Shown piece after piece: positions 1 to 5,213 of a DNA stretch of 5,718 nt (position 1 is its first letter; every line of letters starts with the position of its first letter). The stretch is from an uncultured Mollicutes bacterium. GTDB lineage: Bacteria; Bacillota_I; Bacilli_A; Acholeplasmatales; Anaeroplasmataceae. The notes below the pieces were generated by a model, which did no database searches, had not been told where the DNA came from, and saw nothing but the letters and a program-made list of their open reading frames with translations. The DNA is taken from positions 1-5,718 of the forward strand of contig URFB01000081.1 in assembly GCA_900547045.1 (NCBI GenBank). The letters run 5' to 3'. Made by a program: the position numbers and the translations under genes.

Positions 1-87
1 GCGATAGGAACAATATTATTTATTGTATCAATGTTTAATATATTATATACCGCATTTAAAATATTAAAGGAAAAGAAAATTATATGA
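1..87 (+). CDS. C-terminal end of a membrane protein (partial, 5' end off window)
   Basis: Frame 1 is open from the first base and stops at TGA 85-87, giving 28 residues. They are mostly hydrophobic (roughly AIGTILFIVSMFNILYTAF) and end in a short lysine-rich tail (KILKEKKII). This looks like the last transmembrane helix of an integral membrane protein with a positively charged cytoplasmic C-terminus. Too little is visible to name a family; a transporter or permease is possible. Its TGA stop overlaps the ATG of the next gene (ATGA at 84-87), which suggests translational coupling and a shared operon. An in-frame TAG follows immediately (88-90), so the end would shift by only one codon if TGA were read through. 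Confidence 0.6.
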   Translation, partial: AIGTILFIVSMFNILYTAFKILKEKKII

Positions 88-557
88 TAGTTTTAGACTT
101 AATTAATGATGCTTTAGTAATAAAGATGAAAAAGACATCAAAAAAGGCATTATTATTTGGATTCTTAGGCTTAATAGTTCTTTTAATCTTTTTCTTTGCT
201 TTTAAAAATATTCTTCCTAAAATTGTAGCTCAAGCCTTTTATATAACGCTAGCCTATATTTTTATATATGCTTTAGCTTATTTTTTATGGCTTCTTGCAA
301 CATCAAAGGCTAAGTATAAAACCGTAACCCTAGATTTTGCTAAATTTGTGCTTAATGGTAAGGAAAGTGTAACGCTAAAGCATGAGGGGCTTGCCCTTGT
401 TAGCCTTGATTTTAGCTATTCACCTGATATTTATGTAACACTTATTTATAATGAAACAGTTAGCTATTCCTTTATGGTTTATAAAACCGCTTATCCTAAG
501 CTAAAGGAATACCTAGTTGAAAATCGACTTAATTATGAGGAATTAAATAATTCCTAG
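84..557 (+). CDS. Small membrane protein with two helices and a soluble C-terminal domain, function unknown
   Basis: This is a 157-residue protein. Two strongly hydrophobic segments (about residues 22-41 and 47-72) form a helical hairpin in the membrane. A basic stretch, KMKKTSKK (14-21), precedes the first helix. Residues ~77-145 look like a small beta-rich soluble domain (alternating VTLDFAKFVL, ALVSLDFSY and IYVTLIYNE segments), followed by a charged helix. Two helices plus a short beta domain recalls YcxB- or bacterial-PH-like membrane proteins, but that is a fold impression and no diagnostic motif is visible. The ATG at 84 overlaps the upstream TGA and has AAAGGAAAAG (66-75) in front of it. 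An internal ATG at 126 (MKKTSKK) has a poorer ribosome site. It lies 15 nt before the M6 peptidase gene, so the two are probably cotranscribed. Confidence 0.75.
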   Translation: MIVLDLINDALVIKMKKTSKKALLFGFLGLIVLLIFFFAFKNILPKIVAQAFYITLAYIFIYALAYFLWLLATSKAKYKTVTLDFAKFVLNGKESVTLKHEGLALVSLDFSYSPDIYVTLIYNETVSYSFMVYKTAYPKLKEYLVENRLNYEELNNS

Positions 558-558
558 C

Positions 559-566
559 AAGGAGGT
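559..566 (+). promoter_or_regulatory. Strong Shine-Dalgarno site of the M6 peptidase gene
   Basis: AAGGAGGT is a full-length match to the anti-Shine-Dalgarno sequence and sits 6 nt before the ATG at 573. It fixes that start and suggests the lipoprotein is translated efficiently from the shared message. Confidence 0.85.
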
Positions 567-572
567 AATTTA

Positions 573-1931
573 ATGCGTAAGCTATTTATTTTACTATTAT
601 TAGCTTTTTCACTTACAAGCTGTAGCCTAAAGCTTTTTGAAATAACGAAGGAAGAAAAGTATGAATACAATCTTGATACAGATTCCCTTCATAAAAACGG
701 TCCTTTAGTTACGCACGCAATGCCTTCAATAGGTAATGTTAAATGCTTAGTTATACCTATTAATTTTGAATCGAGGAATAAGCTCTATAGTGTTGATAAG
801 AATATTGAAAATGCCTTTAATGGAAAGAACGATACAATTAAATATGAAAGTGTTTCATCATATTATGAAAAATCAAGCAATAAATTGCTAAATTTGGAAT
901 TTACTATTTTAGACTGGTATACTCCTAATTATAATTCTAGCTATTACGAGAACTATTCTAAGAAGCAGGATAGTGGTGTAGATTTATTAGTTGATGAGGC
1001 CTTAAGCTATTTTGATGATAAAATTGACTACAGTAGCTTTGATAGTGACTCAGATGGCTATATTGATGGTCTTTGGCTTTTATATAATAAGGAGGCTCAA
1101 AGAGAATCTGATTTTTGGTGGGCATATACATCTTTGTCCGATGGTACTAAGAAATTTGATGGTAAAAAAACATTTGGGGTAAGCTTCGCATCTACAAGCT
1201 TTATGAATAATGAAGCAAGCTATTATGTTGATGCCTCAACCTATATTCATGAAACAGGTCACCTTTTAGGCCTTGATGATTATTATTCCTACAACCCGAC
1301 TACCAGTGGTGGTCTATATGGGGCTGATATGATGGATGGTAATTTAGGGGACCATTCATCCTTATCTAAAATTTTACTTGGCTGGGTCAAGCCTACCATT
1401 GTTGAAAAATCAGGCGATTACACTTTAAATCCTTTTTCTAAGGAGGATGGAAGCGGTAATGTCTTATTAGTTTCAAATCATCAAATAAGCACAATTTATG
1501 ATGAATATATATTAATTGATTACTTTACACCTGAAGGTTTGAATAAGAACCAAGGGCTGTTTTTAACTAAGCTAAATCAAAGTACAAGTGGTATAAGAGC
1601 CTATTATGCTAATGCGACAATCAATTTTGATTCGAATGGTTACCCTACTATGACAGATGATACATACTATCAATCAGGCTTTAAATATAATAATTCTAAT
1701 CAGTTTAGAAAAATGCTTAAGCTTTTAGGTGCTAATGTAGATGAAACCATCTATGGTTTAGGATCAAATCGCTTAGCTAACGCAGATTTTTTATACACTG
1801 AAAAAAACCTAGAGCTAGGAGTAGATGTGTGGAGTGATTTAACATATGCAGATTCTTCAAGACTTAATTTTACCATGAAGGTAAATAGCCTTGGTGATGT
1901 AGCAAATATTACAATTAATTTGGAGGGCTAA
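573..1931 (+). CDS. M6-family (immune inhibitor A-like) zinc metallopeptidase lipoprotein
   Basis: This is a 452-residue secreted protease. The N-terminus is a lipoprotein signal: MRK, a hydrophobic core, then lipobox L14-T15-S16-C17, so the mature protein should be tethered to the outer membrane face through Cys17. The catalytic motif HETGHLLGLDD lies at 226-236 and fits HExxHxxGxxD: H226, H230 and probably D236 bind zinc, and E227 is the catalytic base. The ADMMDG stretch (251-256) fits the Met-turn, and SKILLGWVKP (265-274) matches the conserved stretch that follows it in M6 enzymes. D157-x-D159-x-D161-G-x-x-D165 is an EF-hand-like calcium loop, common in this family just before the catalytic core. 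Residues ~275-452 form a beta-rich C-terminal region. It is shorter than InhA itself (about 800 residues) and lacks an obvious extra binding module. The natural substrate is unknown. It sits inside a tight operon-like run with membrane and cytoplasmic proteins. Confidence 0.93.
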   Translation: MRKLFILLLLAFSLTSCSLKLFEITKEEKYEYNLDTDSLHKNGPLVTHAMPSIGNVKCLVIPINFESRNKLYSVDKNIENAFNGKNDTIKYESVSSYYEKSSNKLLNLEFTILDWYTPNYNSSYYENYSKKQDSGVDLLVDEALSYFDDKIDYSSFDSDSDGYIDGLWLLYNKEAQRESDFWWAYTSLSDGTKKFDGKKTFGVSFASTSFMNNEASYYVDASTYIHETGHLLGLDDYYSYNPTTSGGLYGADMMDGNLGDHSSLSKILLGWVKPTIVEKSGDYTLNPFSKEDGSGNVLLVSNHQISTIYDEYILIDYFTPEGLNKNQGLFLTKLNQSTSGIRAYYANATINFDSNGYPTMTDDTYYQSGFKYNNSNQFRKMLKLLGANVDETIYGLGSNRLANADFLYTEKNLELGVDVWSDLTYADSSRLNFTMKVNSLGDVANITINLEG

Positions 1932-1932
1932 A

Positions 1933-2211
1933 ATGATTTTGACATATGATGAGGGCTTAAAAAGGTCAGATAATCCTGATTGGTTTAAATCCTTCTTTAA
2001 GCGTGAGGATATCGCAACAGATGAAGAGGTTACAAAAATTAACCAGCTTGCAGCTGAGGTAGGTGTATCCTATTTAAATGAATATCTTGAGGATGATAGT
2101 GATATTATCCTTCAGCGTGAATATGTTGAGGATTTAATCGCATACTTAGAAGAAGTAAAGGGTGGTATTAATGGAACAAATATTGAAGGAGCTTTTGAGG
2201 CTAAAAAATAA
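1933..2211 (+). CDS. Small acidic protein of unknown function
   Basis: This 92-residue protein matches no family I recognise. It is strongly acidic, with Asp and Glu about twice as frequent as Lys and Arg, has no signal peptide or membrane segment, and is therefore probably cytoplasmic. Predicted structure is mostly helical: residues ~28-53 (TDEEVTKINQLAAEVGVSYL onward) and ~60-75 (REYVEDLIAYLEEV) look amphipathic, and the last ~17 residues look loose. GGAGGG (1922-1927), inside the end of the peptidase gene, is the ribosome site, and the ATG comes one base after that gene's TAA. Its 3' end overlaps the likely start of the next gene by ~41 nt. A small acidic protein coupled to a HEPN-motif protein could be a partner or inhibitor of it, but there is no sequence motif to prove this (no MNT nucleotidyltransferase GS motif, no DNA-binding fold seen). 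Confidence 0.8.
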   Translation: MILTYDEGLKRSDNPDWFKSFFKREDIATDEEVTKINQLAAEVGVSYLNEYLEDDSDIILQREYVEDLIAYLEEVKGGINGTNIEGAFEAKK

Positions 2212-3217
2212 AATGGACCTAGATAGCTATGCAGAGGATATTCTAGCTCAGGGAAGCTATTATCCCTTAGCTGGTGCCTTTGAAGCAATGAGCCTATATA
2301 ATATGTTTAGCTATGCAACGGAATTTAAGGCAGATCAATATTTATATCCCTATAAGCTTCAAAAAAGAATTGAAATAGCTAATTTTAAGAAAAGTAAGCC
2401 CTTATTTTCCTTATCAAACGGCGTTTATAGCTTTAAAGGAAGTCTAAGGCTTGAGGAGCTTTCGGATATTTTAGCGGTTTTAATTAAATATGCAGATATC
2501 GCTTTAATTGTTAAAATAATGAGGCTTACGCTTCCTATCCTAAAGCAAATTCCGCTAAATCATAGCTTCTATGTTTCACTAGCAGTAATGAAATTTAAGC
2601 AAATCGAACTACCAACAAAGATTGGTCAGTATTATACAAATGATTATTTAGCTAAATGTAGTGAGATGCCTTTTTTTAAGGAGGCTCGCTTAGAGCTTAA
2701 GAAAATTATCGCCTTAACTCAGCTTCCTAAAAAGGCCAAATCAATGTATTTTACCCTACCTTCCTTATATAATTCAATCAGTGAATCAGGTATGTTTGAT
2801 TATGGTATTATTTCCTTGCAGTGCTTTAAAATTATAGAGATTACCTCTAAGGATATTTTAGCGCGAATTTTTAGTGACCTTGCATCTGAGGAAATATATG
2901 ATATACTACCTGAGGATCTTAAAGAAATTTATAAGCGTGATAAATTTAAGCTTGAATATTTAGAAATTGGCAAGATTTATGTCCTTCTTAAAAATAGTCA
3001 ATTTAATGATAGCGAAATATCATTAAGAATAAAGAATTATTTTAAGGATAGCCTTTCTGATTATATTTCCTATATCGTACCTGAAAATATCAACAATTTT
3101 AGAAATAAGCCTGCTCATGGTGAATACATCGTTGAGGAGGAGGCTTGTAAGGCCTTAGAAATTCTTGATGATTTTATTAATAAAGCCCTATATCAACTTA
3201 ATCGAAGTCAAAATTAG
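2171..3217 (+). CDS. Uncharacterised helical protein with a C-terminal HEPN-like R-N-x3-H motif
   Basis: The protein is about 348 residues from the ATG at 2171, with no signal peptide or clear membrane segment. It is rich in helix-forming, Leu/Lys/Glu-containing stretches throughout. Near the C-terminus lies FRNKPAHGEY (motif codons 3101-3118), an R-x4-H motif with Asn after Arg and a following helix (EEEACKALEILDDFINKAL). That arrangement is characteristic of HEPN domains, many of which are metal-independent RNases, though some keep the motif without toxin activity. The remaining ~300 residues are not recognised. Start choice: ATG 2171 has AAAGGG (2157-2162) 8 nt upstream. GTG 2162 is in frame but has a poorer context. 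ATG 2213, one base after the preceding gene's TAA, would avoid the overlap and has only GAGG (2197-2200) at 12 nt. It is the last gene of the left block; no terminator hairpin follows. Confidence 0.82.
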   Translation: MEQILKELLRLKNKMDLDSYAEDILAQGSYYPLAGAFEAMSLYNMFSYATEFKADQYLYPYKLQKRIEIANFKKSKPLFSLSNGVYSFKGSLRLEELSDILAVLIKYADIALIVKIMRLTLPILKQIPLNHSFYVSLAVMKFKQIELPTKIGQYYTNDYLAKCSEMPFFKEARLELKKIIALTQLPKKAKSMYFTLPSLYNSISESGMFDYGIISLQCFKIIEITSKDILARIFSDLASEEIYDILPEDLKEIYKRDKFKLEYLEIGKIYVLLKNSQFNDSEISLRIKNYFKDSLSDYISYIVPENINNFRNKPAHGEYIVEEEACKALEILDDFINKALYQLNRSQN

Positions 3218-3218
3218 G

Positions 3219-3247
3219 TTGTAATTACTAAGATCTTGTTATATAAT
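3219..3247 (+). promoter_or_regulatory. Sigma-A-type promoter for nadA
   Basis: TTGTAA (3219-3224) and a perfect TATAAT (3242-3247) are separated by 17 bp, the ideal spacing. Transcription would start near 3254, leaving a leader of only about 17 nt that carries the ribosome site AGAGGT (3258-3263). The -35 box begins two bases after the upstream gene's TAG. With no hairpin before it, readthrough from the left operon into nadA is also possible. Confidence 0.72.
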
Positions 3248-3270
3248 GTAGACATTTAGAGGTTATTTGT

Positions 3271-4179
3271 ATGATTGATTATATAAACGAAATTAAAAGA
3301 CTAAAAGAAGAAAAAAACGCTGTTATTTTGTGTCATTATTATCAAAATGATGAGATACAGGATATCGCTGATTATTTAGGAGATTCATTGTACTTAAGTC
3401 AGGTAGCGATGAAAACTGATGCAAGCATTATTGTATTTTGTGGTGTTCATTTTATGGCTGAAACAGCTAAGATTTTAAATCCTAACAAGAAGGTTTTACT
3501 TCCTGTTATGAAGGCAGGCTGTAAGATGGCTAATATGATTAACCCTGATGCTTTAAAAAAATATAAGGATGAGCATCCTAATACTAAAATTATAACCTAT
3601 GTTAATTCAACCGCTTCTGTAAAGGCCTTAAGTGATTGTATTTGTACATCAACTAATGCCTTAAAAATAATTAATCATTATTTAGATAATGGGGATGATA
3701 TTTTATATTGTCCTGATCAAAATTTAGGAAAATATGCGATGAAGCTAAGTGGTAAAACATTTGATGTTTGGCCTGGATGCTGTCCTATTCATCATTTCCT
3801 AGATGTAAAAAAGATTTTAGAGCTTAAAAGAAAAAATCCAGGTGCTAAGCTTATTGCTCACCCTGAATGTCAGCCTGAGCTTTTAGAGCAGGCGGACTAT
3901 ATTGGTTCTACTAAGCAGCTGATTTGCTATGCTAAATCAGATTCATGTAACTGCTTTATAGTAGCTACTGAAAAGGGAGTTCTTCATCAAATGAAGAAGG
4001 ATTCACCAAACAAGAAGTTCATTATTGCATCAAACACTCTATCTTGTGTAAATATGAAATACACTAAGCTTGAGGATGTATATAATGTATTAAGTGAAGA
4101 AACAAATGAAATTTTTGTTGATGAAGAAATTAGTAAAAAAGCCCTAAAGGCTTTAGATAAAATGATGGAGCTATCGTAA
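3271..4179 (+). CDS. nadA: Quinolinate synthase NadA
   Basis: NadA condenses iminoaspartate with dihydroxyacetone phosphate to make quinolinate, the precursor ring of NAD, in the cytoplasm. The protein has 302 residues, the normal length for the compact NadA form. Family landmarks are easy to see: HYYQNDEIQDIADYLGDSL (22-40), the KAGCKMANM region (81-89), YVNSTASVKALSD (110-122), PDQNLGKY (148-155), WPGCCPIHH (167-175), HPEC (197-200), GST (212-214) and SNTLSCVNMKYTKLEDVY (254-271). The three cysteines expected to hold the 4Fe-4S cluster are C84, C171 and C259; their spacing (87 and 88 residues) matches the three-domain pseudosymmetric fold. The fourth iron site is left open for substrate. 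The ATG at 3271 has AGAGGT at 3258-3263 and its own promoter. nadB (or aspartate dehydrogenase) and nadC, often adjacent, are not in this window. Confidence 0.97.
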   Translation: MIDYINEIKRLKEEKNAVILCHYYQNDEIQDIADYLGDSLYLSQVAMKTDASIIVFCGVHFMAETAKILNPNKKVLLPVMKAGCKMANMINPDALKKYKDEHPNTKIITYVNSTASVKALSDCICTSTNALKIINHYLDNGDDILYCPDQNLGKYAMKLSGKTFDVWPGCCPIHHFLDVKKILELKRKNPGAKLIAHPECQPELLEQADYIGSTKQLICYAKSDSCNCFIVATEKGVLHQMKKDSPNKKFIIASNTLSCVNMKYTKLEDVYNVLSEETNEIFVDEEISKKALKALDKMMELS

Positions 4180-4192
4180 TAGCTCTCTTCTT
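4168..4192 (+). terminator. Possible weak terminator overlapping the nadA stop codon
   Basis: GAGCTAT (4168-4174) pairs perfectly with ATAGCTC (4179-4185) around a CGTA tetraloop, giving a 7-bp stem, and TCTTCTT follows. The TAA stop of nadA (4177-4179) lies in the loop and the first paired base. The tail is T-rich but interrupted by C, so termination may be partial and some transcripts may continue into the DegV-family gene. Confidence 0.45.
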
Positions 4193-4200
4193 ATAGCAAA

Positions 4201-4219
4201 TCTTTTGATAATCAAAAGA
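4201..4219. promoter_or_regulatory. Perfect 19-nt palindrome, candidate operator before the DegV-family gene
   Basis: TCTTTTGAT-A-ATCAAAAGA has perfect 9-bp arms around one central base and contains TTTGA-TAA-TCAAA. It lies 35 nt before the ATG at 4254. As a hairpin it would have a 7-bp stem with a 5-nt loop, but the tail that follows is AAATTTAATTTA and not a T-run, so an intrinsic terminator is less likely than a protein-binding site. TTGATA (4205-4210), inside it, could serve as a -35 box, with a poor -10 (TTTATT 4227-4232, 16-bp spacer). The core resembles FabT/MarR-family operators as I remember them; this is inference. Confidence 0.45.
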
Positions 4220-4253
4220 AATTTAATTTATTGATATTTTTCAGGAGGATTAT

Positions 4254-5135
4254 ATGAAAATAGCAGTAGTAACCGATTCTGGTTCAGGATTAGAAAAAAG
4301 TGATATAAAAAATCTATTTGTAATAGGTATGCCCTTTAGAATTGATGAGGAAGAATATTTTGAGGGGGTTAATATTGATAAGAGAACATTCTTCGATATT
4401 ATGCGTACTAAGGATGTAAATTTTTACACAAGCCAGCCATCTTTATACGCCATTAAGGAGCTTTGGGATAATATTTTGAAGGAATATGATGCTTTAATTC
4501 ATATTTCTCTTTCATCAGGACTTTCTGCTTCCTATAAGCAAGCCCTAGCTCTTGCCAATGATGAATACAAGGGCCGTGTTTTTGTACCCGATCATCATCG
4601 TGTTTCTGTAACCCAAAGAGGTGCGGTTGATAGTGCGCTTTTAATGATTGAGGATGGCTGTAGCCCTGAGGAAATTTGTGATTTTGTTGAGAATACGGGC
4701 TTAAATAGTAGTATTTACATTATGGTTGATACCCTAAAGTTTTTAAAGAAGGGTGGAAGAGTTACACCTAGCGCCGCTGCCTTAGGTGAGATTTTAAGAA
4801 TAAAGCCTGTACTTCAAATTCAGGGTGGACGCTTAGATGCCTATAAGAAGGTAATTTCTAACGGAGTCGCTAAAAAGACTCTAGTAAATGCTTTAATTGA
4901 TGATATTAATAATCGCTTTAAGGTTCAATATGAGGAAGGACGTCTAGGCTTTGGTATTGCTCACTCTGATGATATTGAAGGAGCTTATGAGGTTGAGGCG
5001 ATAGTTAAGAAAAAGCTTCCTAACCTAAATTTCAATCATATTGATTATCTTTCTAATTTAATAAGCTGTCATACAGGCCCTAATGCTATTGGTGTAGGCT
5101 GCTACGAAATATATCGAAAAAAGAAATTGATCTAG
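4254..5135 (+). CDS. DegV/FakB-family fatty-acid-binding protein
   Basis: Members of this family bind a single long-chain fatty acid. The characterised ones (FakB) present it to the kinase FakA, which makes acyl-phosphate for phospholipid synthesis. The protein has 293 residues, the usual length. Landmarks in order: TDSGSGL (7-13), where TDS is the family's N-terminal signature; TSQPS (59-63); ISLSSGLSASY (84-94), the Ser-rich loop near the fatty-acid carboxylate in FakB structures; LKKGGRV (164-170); LRIKPVLQI (181-189); and HTGPNAIGVG (273-282) at the C-terminus. It has no signal peptide and is cytosolic. AGGAGG (4243-4248), 5 nt before the ATG, fixes the start. FakA is not visible nearby, so the fatty-acid role comes from family knowledge. 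Genomes usually carry several DegV paralogues with different lipid preferences; which one this is cannot be told. A terminator hairpin includes its stop codon. Confidence 0.94.
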   Translation: MKIAVVTDSGSGLEKSDIKNLFVIGMPFRIDEEEYFEGVNIDKRTFFDIMRTKDVNFYTSQPSLYAIKELWDNILKEYDALIHISLSSGLSASYKQALALANDEYKGRVFVPDHHRVSVTQRGAVDSALLMIEDGCSPEEICDFVENTGLNSSIYIMVDTLKFLKKGGRVTPSAAALGEILRIKPVLQIQGGRLDAYKKVISNGVAKKTLVNALIDDINNRFKVQYEEGRLGFGIAHSDDIEGAYEVEAIVKKKLPNLNFNHIDYLSNLISCHTGPNAIGVGCYEIYRKKKLI

Positions 5136-5160
5136 CTCAATAGGTCAATTTTTTTCTTTA
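5121..5160 (+). terminator. Intrinsic terminator overlapping the stop codon of the DegV-family gene
   Basis: AAATTGATCTA (5124-5134) pairs with TAGGTCAATTT (5141-5151), including one T-G pair, around the 6-nt loop GCTCAA. G5123-A5121 can extend the stem with T5152-T5154. The 3' arm merges into a 7-T run (5149-5155), then CTTTATT. The gene's TAG (5133-5135) sits at the top of the stem and the loop start. Stem and U-tract together are a convincing rho-independent terminator. Confidence 0.8.
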
Positions 5161-5179
5161 TTATTTTCACGAATTATTG

Positions 5180-5185
5180 TATAAT
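5180..5185 (+). promoter_or_regulatory. Candidate -10 box for the last gene
   Basis: A perfect TATAAT follows the terminator of the previous gene and lies 28 nt before the ATG at 5214. No good -35 is present at the right distance; TTTATT (5157-5162, 17-bp spacer) is the best and overlaps the terminator tail. Because the preceding terminator looks strong, the downstream gene needs its own promoter, which supports this site. Confidence 0.5.
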
Positions 5186-5213
5186 AAATTGACTTATTGA
5201 TTGGAGCGATATT

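Noticed and set aside
1080..1098. TATAAT followed by AAGGAGG inside the M6 peptidase gene, resembling a promoter and ribosome site.
   Set aside because: It is internal to a conserved coding region, with no suitable -35 and no start codon opening a separate frame downstream.
2245..2272. Possible hairpin inside the HEPN-motif gene (AGCT-c-AGGGA / TCCCT-t-AGCT around an 8-nt loop).
   Set aside because: It lies wholly within codons, has a mismatch and a large loop, and AGCT words are frequent here because of codon choice. No regulatory role is supported.
413..2317. Recurrent AGCTAT hexamer across several genes.
   Set aside because: Most copies I checked are in frame as Ser-Tyr codons (AGC TAT). 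This reflects codon use in tyrosine-rich proteins and not a repeat element.
3132..3145. GAGGAGGAGG in the 3' part of the HEPN-motif gene, resembling a ribosome site.
   Set aside because: It encodes the Glu-rich stretch after the motif; no start codon with a useful frame follows at the right distance.
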